Below are positions 1 through 8,102 of a stretch of DNA of 64,000 nucleotides, piece by piece. The stretch's first letter is position 1; each line of letters opens with the position of its first letter. Made by a program: the position numbers and the translations under genes. The notes beneath the pieces were generated by a model. That model searched no databases, was not told where the DNA came from, and saw nothing but the letters and a program-made list of their open reading frames with translations. The stretch covers positions 248,001 to 312,000 of the forward strand of contig NZ_JALKAN010000002.1 of the NCBI RefSeq assembly GCF_023015965.1, written 5' to 3'. Source of the stretch: Allomuricauda sp. F6463D. Lineage in GTDB: Bacteria > Bacteroidota > Bacteroidia > Flavobacteriales > Flavobacteriaceae.

Positions 1-1089
1 GAATTGTCCGAATTGGATACGGATGATGCCGCGGATATCATCAACGAACTTCCAAAGGAAATTGTCCAAGAAGTAATTTCGGAGATTGAAAATCGGGAAC
101 ACGCCAAAGACATCGTGGACCTTTTAAGATATGAAGAGGATTCTGCAGGAGGGTTAATGGCCAAAGAGCTGGTAAAAGTAAATGAAAATTGGACAGTGAC
201 CTCCTGTGTCAAAGAAATGCGTGCACAAGCGGAAAACGTTACCCGAGTACACTCCATCTATGTTGTGGACAATGAAGGCAAACTCAAAGGCAGACTTTCT
301 TTAAAGGATTTGCTCACAGCCCCTTCCAAAAGCCATATAAAAGATATTTATATTCCCAAAGTAGATGCTGTAAACGTCAACGAAAAAGGAGAAGAAGTCG
401 CCAAAATTATGTCTAAATACGATTTGGAAGCTATACCAGTAGTGGATGAAATTGGACGTTTGGTAGGACGAATTACTATTGATGATATAGTGGATGTGAT
501 ACGTGAAGAGGCTGACAAGGATTATCAAATGGCGGCCGGTATTTCACTAGGTGTTGAGGTTAGCGATAATATTTGGATTCTTACCCGTGCCCGGCTCCCA
601 TGGTTGACCCTTGGCCTATTGGGCGGACTTGGTGCTGCCGCGATTATGGGCACTTTCGAGGATATGATATCCAAACATGCCGTATTGTTCTTTTTTACTC
701 CTTTGATTGCAGCGATGGCTGGTAATGTAGGGGTGCAATCCAGTGCCATCGTGGTTCAAGGTCTCGCTAACGACGATTTAAAAGGCAGCGTAAGAAACCA
801 CTTGTTTAAAGAAATGCTGTTGGCACTTTTAAATGGATTTATCCTAGCGATATTACTATTGGTCTTTACCTGGATTTGGAAAGGAGATTTTGCTACGGCA
901 TTGGCCATTTCACTTTCATTGATCGTTGTTATCGTTGTAGCAGGATTCATCGGCACTTTTATTCCATTGTTCCTTCATAAAAAAAATATTGACCCTGCCA
1001 TTGCCACTGGCCCGTTTATCACCACAAGCAATGATATTTTTGGAATCCTGATTTATTTTTGGATTGCAAAGGTGATTTTGGGGATATAA
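1..1089 (+). CDS. mgtE: Magnesium transporter MgtE, 5'-truncated by window edge
   Basis: Inner-membrane Mg2+ channel/transporter. The reading frame is open from base 1, so the real start and most of the N-terminal MgtE_N superhelical domain lie outside the window; the leucine at base 4 is not the start. Visible order: end of the MgtE_N domain, a pair of CBS domains (from about residue 50 to 175, with the typical IYVVDNEGKLKGRLSLKDLL and IPVVDEIGRLVGRITIDD strands), then a C-terminal block of about five membrane helices. The sequence AAMAGNVGVQSSAIVVQG in the membrane part matches the conserved pore region of the family. In the family the CBS and N domains sense cytosolic Mg2+ and gate the pore. 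The cupin gene follows after only 9 bp and is probably cotranscribed. Confidence 0.95.
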   Translation, partial: ELSELDTDDAADIINELPKEIVQEVISEIENREHAKDIVDLLRYEEDSAGGLMAKELVKVNENWTVTSCVKEMRAQAENVTRVHSIYVVDNEGKLKGRLSLKDLLTAPSKSHIKDIYIPKVDAVNVNEKGEEVAKIMSKYDLEAIPVVDEIGRLVGRITIDDIVDVIREEADKDYQMAAGISLGVEVSDNIWILTRARLPWLTLGLLGGLGAAAIMGTFEDMISKHAVLFFFTPLIAAMAGNVGVQSSAIVVQGLANDDLKGSVRNHLFKEMLLALLNGFILAILLLVFTWIWKGDFATALAISLSLIVVIVVAGFIGTFIPLFLHKKNIDPAIATGPFITTSNDIFGILIYFWIAKVILGI

Positions 1090-1098
1090 AACTATTTC

Positions 1099-1464
1099 AT
1101 GAAACCCATCAACCTAAAAGAAAAACATGCTGAATTTACGAAGCAATGGCATCCTCACCAAATTGCAACAGTAGATGATATGCAGGTGCTTTTGGCCAAA
1201 TTGCAAGGAGAGTTTGTTTGGCATGCACATGAAAATGAGGACGAATTGTTCCAAGTTGTAAAAGGTACGCTATATATGCAGTTTCGTAACAGAACGGAGG
1301 TAGTGAAGGAAGGAGAGATCATAGTAATACCCAAAGGAGTGGAACATAATCCGATGACTAAAAACGGTGAGGAAGTACATGTGTTACTTTTTGAAAAAAT
1401 AAGTACTTCGCACACCGGATATGTTCAACATAAAAAAACTCAGACCCACTATCCAAAAATCTAG
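1099..1464 (+). CDS. Small single-domain cupin protein
   Basis: 121-residue protein, one cupin barrel. The first cupin motif is visible as HAHENEDELFQVVKG (two His and a Glu that normally bind a divalent metal) with VVKEGEIIVIPKGVEHNP as the second motif carrying the last His. There is no signal peptide or second domain, so it is a cytosolic small-molecule-binding or isomerase/dioxygenase-like protein whose substrate cannot be read from sequence. It starts 9 bp after mgtE and likely shares its transcript. The stop lies immediately before the promoter of the next gene. Confidence 0.85.
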   Translation: MKPINLKEKHAEFTKQWHPHQIATVDDMQVLLAKLQGEFVWHAHENEDELFQVVKGTLYMQFRNRTEVVKEGEIIVIPKGVEHNPMTKNGEEVHVLLFEKISTSHTGYVQHKKTQTHYPKI

Positions 1465-1470
1465 GAATTG

Positions 1471-1478
1471 TATATTTG
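1471..1478 (+). promoter_or_regulatory. -7 box TATATTTG, near-leaderless promoter
   Basis: Perfect match to the Bacteroidota TAnnTTTG element, ending only 5 bp before the ATG at 1484. Transcription from this box would start at or within a few bases of the start codon. No TTG at the expected -33 spacing. Confidence 0.6.
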
Positions 1479-1483
1479 ACCCC

Positions 1484-2416
1484 ATGAAAGTTCTCCACCT
1501 TGACACCAATCACCCTTTACTCATAGAGCAATTTACCGAACTTGGTTTTGAAAACCACGAAGACTACACCTCTACCAAAGAACAGGTAGAGAAAAAAATC
1601 CACTTATATGATGGCGTCATCATTAGAAGTAGGTTCACCATAGATCAAAAATTCTTGGACAAGGCCACCAACCTAAAATTTATTGGGAGGGTCGGAGCTG
1701 GTTTGGAAAATATTGATGTAGAGCATGCCAAATTCAGGGACATATTTCTTGCCTCAGCTCCAGAAGGGAACCGAAATGCCGTAGGTGAGCACACCTTGGG
1801 TATGTTACTTTCCATAATGAACCAAATGTGCAAAGCCAATCGCCAAGTAAAAAAAGGGAGGTGGAAACGCGAGAACAATAGAGGTGTGGAACTCGATGGA
1901 AAAACCGTAGGAATCATTGGCTATGGTAACATGGGCAAGGCATTTGCCAAAAAACTGCAAGGCTTCGATGTTGAGGTAATCTGTTATGATATTATTGGGG
2001 GTGTTGGGGATGAAAATGCCCGTCAAGTTGGTATTATGGAATTCCAACAACGTTCGGATGTCGTCAGTTTACATGTCCCTGAGACTGAACAAACCATAGA
2101 AATGGTAAACGCCGAGTTTATAGAAGCATTCCACAAGCCTTTTTGGCTACTGAACACGGCCCGAGGGAAGTGTGTAGTAACCAAGGATTTGGTTGAAAGT
2201 TTGAAATCTGGAAAAATTCTAGGTGCTGGGTTGGATGTGTTGGAATATGAAAAAAAGTCTTTCGAAAATATGTTTGTTCAAAAGCCAAAAGCTTTTAAAT
2301 ACCTACGTAAGGCTAAAAATGTACTTTTGACTCCGCATGTAGCGGGTTGGACCGTGGAAAGCAAGGAAAAATTGGCGCAGACAATAGTGGATAAAATCAA
2401 AGAAAGATTTAGTTAA
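1484..2416 (+). CDS. D-isomer-specific 2-hydroxyacid dehydrogenase (phosphoglycerate dehydrogenase-like)
   Basis: 310 residues; NAD-dependent oxidation/reduction of a 2-hydroxyacid, most like 3-phosphoglycerate dehydrogenase (serine synthesis) but without the C-terminal ACT domain. The Rossmann motif VGIIGYGNMGKAFAKKL sits mid-protein; the three family catalytic residues are recognisable: Arg in LNTARGKCV, Glu in LDVLEYEKK and His in LTPHVAGWT. The frame stays open upstream to 1421, but this would overlap the cupin gene and run through the promoter; the ATG at 1484, 5 bp after a perfect -7 box, is the natural start. Exact substrate is uncertain. Confidence 0.9.
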   Translation: MKVLHLDTNHPLLIEQFTELGFENHEDYTSTKEQVEKKIHLYDGVIIRSRFTIDQKFLDKATNLKFIGRVGAGLENIDVEHAKFRDIFLASAPEGNRNAVGEHTLGMLLSIMNQMCKANRQVKKGRWKRENNRGVELDGKTVGIIGYGNMGKAFAKKLQGFDVEVICYDIIGGVGDENARQVGIMEFQQRSDVVSLHVPETEQTIEMVNAEFIEAFHKPFWLLNTARGKCVVTKDLVESLKSGKILGAGLDVLEYEKKSFENMFVQKPKAFKYLRKAKNVLLTPHVAGWTVESKEKLAQTIVDKIKERFS

Positions 2417-2475
2417 CTTTATAAACCTTATCTCCCCTACTTTTGGCTCTGGCAGTTCAATAAAAATGACCATGC

Positions 2476-2928
2476 ATGACTATAGATGCCAAAACACCTG
2501 ACGAATACATCGATAATCTTCCCGAGGACCGCAAGCTAGCCGTTTCAAGACTTCGGGAGACCATAAAAAACAACTTGCCCAAAGGATTTGAAGAATGTAT
2601 CAATTACAAAATGATTGGTTTTGTAGTGCCGCATTCCGTTTATCCGGACGGATATCACGTTGACCCCGAGTTGCCACTCCCTTTTATCAATATTGCGTCA
2701 CAGAAAAACTATATTGCATTTTATCATTCGGGTAGTTATGCCAAACCGCAACTGCATGATTGGTTTGTGAGCGAATACCCTAAACATGTAAGCACAAAAC
2801 TGGATATGGGCAAAAGTTGTATCCGTTTTAAAAACATCAACAACATACCCTATGATCTAATTGCTAAGCTTTGTAGAAAAATAACACCACAGCAATGGAT
2901 TGAATTGTATGAAAAAAACACAAAGTAA
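2476..2928 (+). CDS. DUF1801-family protein
   Basis: 150-residue cytosolic protein of the DUF1801/YdhG type. Typical features are the N-terminal YIDNLPEDRKLAVSRLRETI helix, the INYKMIGF strand and the aromatic FYHSGSY region. The family has a compact fold related to frataxin-like/ferrochelatase-associated proteins in databases, but no reaction is established. An upstream ATG at 2466 is out of frame. The next gene (VOC) begins 2 bp after the stop, so the pair is translationally linked. Confidence 0.8.
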   Translation: MTIDAKTPDEYIDNLPEDRKLAVSRLRETIKNNLPKGFEECINYKMIGFVVPHSVYPDGYHVDPELPLPFINIASQKNYIAFYHSGSYAKPQLHDWFVSEYPKHVSTKLDMGKSCIRFKNINNIPYDLIAKLCRKITPQQWIELYEKNTK

Positions 2929-2930
2929 TC

Positions 2931-3317
2931 ATGACAAAAAGAGTAACAGGGCTGGGTGGATTCTTCTTTAAAAGTAAAGATCCAAACAAAATAAAAGATT
3001 GGTACAAAAACCATTTAGGATTGAGCACAGACCAATATGGCTGTACCTTTTGGTGGAAGGACAATGAAGGTAACGACTGTTCCACCCAATGGAGCCCCAT
3101 GGATGAAAAAACGGAATATTTTAAACCAAGTGAAAAGCAGTTCATGATGAACTTTCGAGTGGAAAACTTGGTGGAATTGCTCAAAGTATTAAAAACAGAA
3201 GGTGTTACCTTGGTAGGAGAAATTGAAGAATATGAATATGGGAAGTTTGGTTGGATACTGGACCCAGAAGGCAATAAGTTGGAACTTTGGGAACCTGTTG
3301 ATAAAGCCTTTCTTTAA
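2931..3317 (+). CDS. VOC (glyoxalase/bleomycin-resistance fold) family protein
   Basis: 128 residues, a single vicinal-oxygen-chelate module with the paired beta-alpha-beta-beta-beta pattern: KRVTGLGGFFFKSKDPNKIKDWY at the start and GWILDPEGNKLELWEP at the end, the latter being the classical metal-ligand strand (Glu) of the fold. VOC members include glyoxalase I, dioxygenases and antibiotic-binding proteins; nothing here decides the substrate. Starts 2 bp after the DUF1801 gene. Confidence 0.88.
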   Translation: MTKRVTGLGGFFFKSKDPNKIKDWYKNHLGLSTDQYGCTFWWKDNEGNDCSTQWSPMDEKTEYFKPSEKQFMMNFRVENLVELLKVLKTEGVTLVGEIEEYEYGKFGWILDPEGNKLELWEPVDKAFL

Positions 3318-3368
3318 GTATTGATTTATTTGCTACATTTAACAATCATTAACCAACATATTAAAATC

Positions 3369-3758
3369 ATGTCAGAAGAAGAGAGAAAAGATTTTGGAGA
3401 TAAGGCAGAAGAAGCCGCCAAAGAATTTAAAGAAGACGTTAAGGGAACTTTTGATCCTGAAAATCCGGAAAGTGGAAAAACAATTGCCATTATTGCGCAT
3501 TTAACACTTATTGGATGGATAATCGCTATTATTATGAACAATAGCAATAAAACGGAGCTTGGTTCTTTTTATATTAGGCAAACCCTTGGGATTGGCTTGT
3601 TAGGGTTAGCCTTAGGACTTATTCCAATTATCAACTTTATCGGATGGATTCTTCCACTTATCTTATGGATCATTAGTTTAATAGGAGCCATCAATGGAAA
3701 CCAAAAGCCCGTATTTTTGGTGGGTGAGTATTTCCAAGATTGGTTCAAGAGCCTATAA
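3369..3758 (+). CDS. Small membrane protein, DUF4870/YtcA-like
   Basis: 129 residues. A charged N-terminal helix (SEEERKDFGDKAEEAAKEFKEDV) is followed by three predicted membrane helices (about 38-52, 70-90 and 92-112), a layout typical of DUF4870-type proteins. An in-frame non-ATG start at 3321 would add 16 residues, but ATG at 3369 gives the family-like N-terminus and leaves a normal intergenic gap. A strong hairpin follows the stop. Function unknown. Confidence 0.75.
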   Translation: MSEEERKDFGDKAEEAAKEFKEDVKGTFDPENPESGKTIAIIAHLTLIGWIIAIIMNNSNKTELGSFYIRQTLGIGLLGLALGLIPIINFIGWILPLILWIISLIGAINGNQKPVFLVGEYFQDWFKSL

Positions 3759-3766
3759 TATTCAGA

Positions 3767-3799
3767 ATAAAACCAGATAAAATATCTGGTTTTATTTTA
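3767..3799 (+). terminator. Rho-independent terminator
   Basis: Inverted repeat AATAAAACCAGATA / TATCTGGTTTTATT followed by T-rich sequence, directly after the DUF4870-like gene. It closes the 2.5-3.8 kb transcript. Confidence 0.8.
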
Positions 3800-3839
3800 C
3801 CCTTATATATCGTAATATTACAATTAAGAGACCCAAAAC

Positions 3840-4330
3840 ATGACTATCAGAAACATGGAACCTTCGGATTGGGGAAAAGTCTCCAAAATTTATTCCGAAG
3901 GAATAGACACGGACATCGCCACTTTTGAAACTGAAGTGCCTTGCTATAAAAATTGGGACAATGCTCATACCCAACATTGTAGGTTCGTCGCAAAAAAGAT
4001 GGAAAGATAATCGGTTGGGCATCCCTTTCGCCCGTATCCAGTCGGTGCGTTTACGGCGGGGTTGGTGAGGTAAGCGTATACATCTCCAGTAATAGCCGCG
4101 GTAAAGGAGTAGGAAAACTACTCATGGAGCATTTGATTACAGAAAGTGAAAAAGCTGGTTACTGGACTCTGCAATCCGGTGTATTTCCCGAAAATACGGC
4201 AAGCATTGCACTACATAAAAAAACAGGCTTCCGTTATATTGGCAAACGAAAAAGCATAGGCAAAATCCACGGTGTTTGGAAAGATAACCTATTGTTTGAA
4301 AAACGTAGCGACAAAGTGGGTGTGGATTAA
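3840..4330 (+). pseudogene. GNAT N-acetyltransferase broken by a 1-base frameshift
   Basis: Reading from ATG 3840 gives MTIRNMEPSDWGKVSKIYSE, the start of a phosphinothricin-acetyltransferase-like GNAT protein, but the frame ends at a TAA soon after an A6 run at 3992-3997. If one A is added there, translation continues without a break through IIGWASLSPVSSR, YGGVGEVSVYISSNSRGKG, the acetyl-CoA loop RGKGVGKLLMEHL, and HKKTGFRYIGKRKSIGK to the TAA at 4328-4330, giving about 163 residues, the normal family length. Both halves are well conserved, so this is either a recent inactivating mutation, a phase-variable homopolymer or a sequencing error. The terminal TAA overlaps the stop of the convergent acyltransferase gene. 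Confidence 0.85.
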
Positions 4331-6147
4331 TCCACTTCCATAGTTCCGTTGCCTTCCGCCACTTTGCGTTCCAATTCTGCCTGAAATTCTTCCATTACTG
4401 GTTTTACGGTACTTTCCGGCAGGTCCGCAATACGGATATACATTAACCCATCCACGGAATTATTGAACAATGGATCCACATTAAAGGCCACTACCTTGGC
4501 GTTTTGTTTGATATACTTTTTTATCAATACCGGTAGTCTTAAGCTTCCAGGCTCTACTTCGCTGATCAACCTATCAAACTTATTGAGATCTGCTTGTGTC
4601 TCATCGAACACGAACTCTTTATCGGCATCCTTCAACTTTACCTTAAAATCTTTTTTGGGACGTATATATTGTGCAACGTAGGGGTCCCAATAATTGGATT
4701 TCATAAATTCTATCATCAACGACTTAGAAAAGTTGGAAAATTGGTTACTGATACTTACCCCGCCAATTAAGTACTCATGTTCCGGATGTCTCAAAGTGGT
4801 GTGAACAATTCCTTTCCAAAGTAAAAACAAGGGCATAGGTTTTTGTTGATACTCTTTTACAATGTAGGCTCGCCCCATCTCAATGGATTTTTCCATCATT
4901 CCATACAATTCAGGTTCAAATCGAAAAAGATCTTGAAGATAAAACCCATCTATCCCATAGTTTTTAAAAATCTCCGAACCCAATCCCATCCGGTACGCTC
5001 CAACTATTGTTTTTTTATCATTGTCCCATAAAAACAAATGATGGTAATACGAATCAAACTTATCCAAATCAATGGCATTGTTGGTGCCCTCTCCAACTTC
5101 TCTAAAAGTTATTTCCCGCTGGCGTCCGATTTCGTTTAAACAGAAATGCATGTCCTTGGCGTCTGCCAGGAATACTTCATAATTTTTACTGACCAGCATT
5201 CGGCAATCTTTTTCCCGTAATTTATCAATTTCACCTTCCAAGACCTCGGCATTTATGGCTGTAGCTATTTTCTTTGGAGGTTTTGGGATTTTAAGAGAAG
5301 TAGGAACTTTATCTATAAATCGTTCCTTTTCAAATGCATTTGCCAACAAATAGGTTTTTTTTCGTAGCAATTCTGCAAAATCTTCCAAGGTTTTTTCTTC
5401 ATTCTGGGTATTAACTGATATAGGTTGACCGATTCGTACTTTTATGGGGCGTCTATTTTGCGAAGTAAGTTCTGAAGGCAATTTTGCCGTCCGGAACACA
5501 TCATTCACCTTTGATAACCGATAAAACAACCGACTATTTCTTGCGTGAAAATATATAGGAACTACGGGAACTTCGGCCTTTCTAATCAATTTTATGGCTG
5601 CTTCTTCCCAAGGTTTATCCACGACCAATCTGCCATCTCTAAAGGTAGACACCTCACCTGCAGGAAAAATACCAAGTGGGTGGCCATCTCTTAAATGTTT
5701 TAGGGCATTTTTAAAACCAGCTACACTGCTCTTGGCATCCTTATGGTTTTCAAAAGGGTTTACCGGCATTATATATGGTTTTAATGGTTCAATTCTATGC
5801 AGCAAAAAGTTTGCGATTATTTTATAATCAGGTCTTTGGTTAAGCAATAACTTTAGCAGCAACACTCCATCTATACCACCCAATGGATGATTGCTAATGG
5901 TAATATAGGCGCCGGATTTGGGAAGTCGTTTTAAATCCTCTTCCGGTATATCAAAATCAATTTCGTAGTGGTCCAAAATGGCATCCAGAAAATCCGGGGC
6001 AGAAAGATCCTTGTTCTTATCGTAAAATCTATTGATTGTACTAATCTTAGTGACCATCATTAATAGCCACCCGACAAACGTGCCCAAAAAACCATATTTG
6101 TCCAAATGGATAACTTTCGCCACCTCTTTAGCGGAAACCAAGCCCAT
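4327..6147 (-). CDS. olsF: OlsF-like bifunctional acyltransferase (PlsC domain + OlsB-like GNAT domain)
   Basis: 606 residues. N-terminal half is a lysophospholipid-acyltransferase (PlsC) domain with the active-site pattern SNHPLGGIDG (His 87, Asp 93) and the FPAGEVSTFRDG substrate-binding block. The C-terminal part, from about residue 320, resembles the OlsB/acyl-homoserine-lactone-synthase-like N-acyltransferase fold (YRMGLGSEIF, FRFEPELY, EMGRAYI). This fusion is the architecture of OlsF, shown in Flavobacterium johnsoniae and Serratia to make ornithine-type aminolipids by N-acylation then O-acylation; in Bacteroidota glycine or lysine lipids are also products. The amino-acid head group here is not decidable. 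Its stop overlaps that of the broken GNAT gene in a shared TTAA. Confidence 0.85.
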   Translation of the reverse strand: MGLVSAKEVAKVIHLDKYGFLGTFVGWLLMMVTKISTINRFYDKNKDLSAPDFLDAILDHYEIDFDIPEEDLKRLPKSGAYITISNHPLGGIDGVLLLKLLLNQRPDYKIIANFLLHRIEPLKPYIMPVNPFENHKDAKSSVAGFKNALKHLRDGHPLGIFPAGEVSTFRDGRLVVDKPWEEAAIKLIRKAEVPVVPIYFHARNSRLFYRLSKVNDVFRTAKLPSELTSQNRRPIKVRIGQPISVNTQNEEKTLEDFAELLRKKTYLLANAFEKERFIDKVPTSLKIPKPPKKIATAINAEVLEGEIDKLREKDCRMLVSKNYEVFLADAKDMHFCLNEIGRQREITFREVGEGTNNAIDLDKFDSYYHHLFLWDNDKKTIVGAYRMGLGSEIFKNYGIDGFYLQDLFRFEPELYGMMEKSIEMGRAYIVKEYQQKPMPLFLLWKGIVHTTLRHPEHEYLIGGVSISNQFSNFSKSLMIEFMKSNYWDPYVAQYIRPKKDFKVKLKDADKEFVFDETQADLNKFDRLISEVEPGSLRLPVLIKKYIKQNAKVVAFNVDPLFNNSVDGLMYIRIADLPESTVKPVMEEFQAELERKVAEGNGTMEVD

Positions 6148-6225
6148 AAAAAAAGTATTTAGGTATCTGTAAAGATAGAAAATAAAGCCTATTGGGCCTG
6201 TTACCTAAATATTATGGTTAAGCGC

Positions 6226-7476
6226 TTATTTTACAACAAGTTGCACTGTCTCCCTACCTCTCTGTTCTACCAATACGGACTTTCCATTTTGAAGGGATTT
6301 AACGGCCGAATCGTTAAAGTGGCGAATCGTATATAACGATACATCCTCATGACACACAACTTTAAATTTCCTTTTGAGTTCTTCCAATAAAGGCTGAAGT
6401 CCACGGAACTTATTATCCAGACAAACAGAAAAACTAATTGCGGAATTTTGAATAAGGTCTACTTTTAATCTATGGTCACTGAACAGCTTAAAGATTTCAC
6501 TGATGTTATCTTCTACAATGAAGGAAAAATCAAGAGATGACAATTTGAGCAAAACTTGATTCTTTTTTACGATAAAACAGGGGATTTTGGGTTCAATCCC
6601 ATTCCCTTTGCCCACAGTGGTTCCATTGTCCGTTGGTCTTATAAAGGATTTTACCTTTAGTGGAATTTCCTTTCTTTGTAAGGGCTGTAATGTTTTTGGG
6701 TGAATTACCGAGGCTCCGTAAAAAGCCAACTCAATAGCTTCCCGATACGAAATCTTATCCAACAATTGAGCATCTTCAAAATTTCTAGGATCTGCGTTCA
6801 AAACTCCGGGTACATCCTTCCATATGGTCACCGATTCAGCATTAAGGCAGTAGGCCAGAATCGCTGCAGAATAATCGGAGCCCTCTCTGCCCAAAGTGGT
6901 GGTAAAATTGTTTTCATCACTACCCAAAAAGCCTTGGGTAATATATAGTTTGGATACATCTACTTTGGAAACCACTTCCTGTTGGCTACGTTCCCAGTTT
7001 ACTTGGGCATCTCTGTGATTGGAATCGGTTTTGATCATGGTACGTACATCCAACCAGGTATTGGAAATGCCTACTTCGTTCAAATAAGCACTAACTATGG
7101 TTGTTGACAATAATTCTCCATAACAGACCACTTGGTCATACACGAACCCGTATTTAGGTGATTTGTTCCAAGCCAAAAAACCCTTTACTTCATCAATAAG
7201 TACTTTTACATTTGTATAAACGGGATGGTTAGGGTTTTGAAATAAGTCTGATACAATTTCATTGTGATAATCAATTATCTCTTGAATTGTTCCAGCAATA
7301 CTATCCTTATCATTAAAATAGGATTCTACAACTTTCTCCATGGCATTGGTGATTTTTCCCATAGCAGAAACAACCACCAAAGTATCGCTATAACCAACTT
7401 CCTGTAAAACATTGACCACGTTTTTTATCGCATCCGCATCTTTAACGGAGGCCCCACCAAACTTAAATATCCTCAT
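6226..7476 (-). CDS. lysC: Aspartate kinase (monofunctional)
   Basis: 416 residues; ATP-dependent phosphorylation of aspartate, first step to Lys, Thr, Met and diaminopimelate. The kinase signature KFGGASVKDADAI is at the N-terminus and TTLGREGSDYSAA plus VTIWKDVPGVLNADPR mark the catalytic and nucleotide regions. The C-terminal 120 residues form an ACT-like regulatory region (LLKLSSLDFSFIVEDNISEI), shorter than in enteric LysC. No homoserine dehydrogenase is fused. It sits upstream of olsF with the same orientation, 78 bp apart. An ACT-only protein encoded at 19721-20380 may be related functionally, but they are not adjacent. Confidence 0.93.
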   Translation of the reverse strand: MRIFKFGGASVKDADAIKNVVNVLQEVGYSDTLVVVSAMGKITNAMEKVVESYFNDKDSIAGTIQEIIDYHNEIVSDLFQNPNHPVYTNVKVLIDEVKGFLAWNKSPKYGFVYDQVVCYGELLSTTIVSAYLNEVGISNTWLDVRTMIKTDSNHRDAQVNWERSQQEVVSKVDVSKLYITQGFLGSDENNFTTTLGREGSDYSAAILAYCLNAESVTIWKDVPGVLNADPRNFEDAQLLDKISYREAIELAFYGASVIHPKTLQPLQRKEIPLKVKSFIRPTDNGTTVGKGNGIEPKIPCFIVKKNQVLLKLSSLDFSFIVEDNISEIFKLFSDHRLKVDLIQNSAISFSVCLDNKFRGLQPLLEELKRKFKVVCHEDVSLYTIRHFNDSAVKSLQNGKSVLVEQRGRETVQLVVK

Positions 7477-7505
7477 GCTTATTTATATTCTTGAACTTGA
7501 CCAAC

Positions 7506-7988
7506 CTAGCCTATATTGTTTATATAATTCTTTATTCCTTTTTCATCCAAATGGACTACATCCCAATCACGAAGAACATTCGCTCCTTTTTTCTCATAGA
7601 ATTCTATGGCAGGCTCGTTCCAATCCAAAACCTCCCAAGAAATCCGTTTCACGCCCATACGATCACCATATTTTACTACTTCATCCAACAAAGCTGTTCC
7701 CAAACCACTTCCTCTCATTTTCTCTGAAACAATCAAATCCTCCAAGTGGATAGCGGGCCCCTTCCAAGTGGAATATCGGGAATAAAACAGTGCAATTCCC
7801 ACAATACCATCATTGGTATCGGCTACAAAACAATCAAACATCTTTTGTTCACCAAAACCATCCTTGATCAAATCAGTTTTCGTAATCTCCACGGCGTTGG
7901 GTTCATTTTCAAAATCGGCCAATTCCTGTACCAAGTTCAGTACCTGTTCCATGTCCTCAATTTGCGCTTCCCTAATTGTATATTCCAT
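7506..7988 (-). CDS. GNAT acetyltransferase, diamine/SSAT-like
   Basis: 160 residues, a complete GNAT domain. The acetyl-CoA pyrophosphate loop is visible as MRGSGLGTALLDEV; IHLEDLIVSEKMRG and WEVLDWNEPAIEFYEKKGA are close to the spermidine/spermine N1-acetyltransferase family (the FYEKKGA strand with catalytic Tyr). A polyamine or thialysine-like amine is therefore a plausible substrate, unproven. A perfect -7 box lies 19 bp upstream. Downstream the aspartate kinase gene follows after 29 bp on the same strand. Confidence 0.88.
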   Translation of the reverse strand: MEYTIREAQIEDMEQVLNLVQELADFENEPNAVEITKTDLIKDGFGEQKMFDCFVADTNDGIVGIALFYSRYSTWKGPAIHLEDLIVSEKMRGSGLGTALLDEVVKYGDRMGVKRISWEVLDWNEPAIEFYEKKGANVLRDWDVVHLDEKGIKNYINNIG

Positions 7989-8007
7989 AATTGTTACAAA
8001 TAAAACT

Positions 8008-8015
8008 CAAAGTTA
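8008..8015 (-). promoter_or_regulatory. -7 box TAACTTTG for the GNAT gene
   Basis: Perfect TAnnTTTG on the minus strand, 19 bp before the ATG at 7988. No TTG at the best -33 spacing. Confidence 0.55.
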
Positions 8016-8102
8016 TAGACTTACATAATTAAACTGTTTCGAAATCGTTATAGTATCACAAAATGCCCGATATTTGCCTAAAAATAAAACAGCCTTTTTT
8101 CC

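Noticed and set aside
1421..1483. Extension of the hydroxyacid dehydrogenase upstream to 1421
   Set aside because: Overlaps the cupin gene and crosses the -7 box; does not resemble family N-termini.
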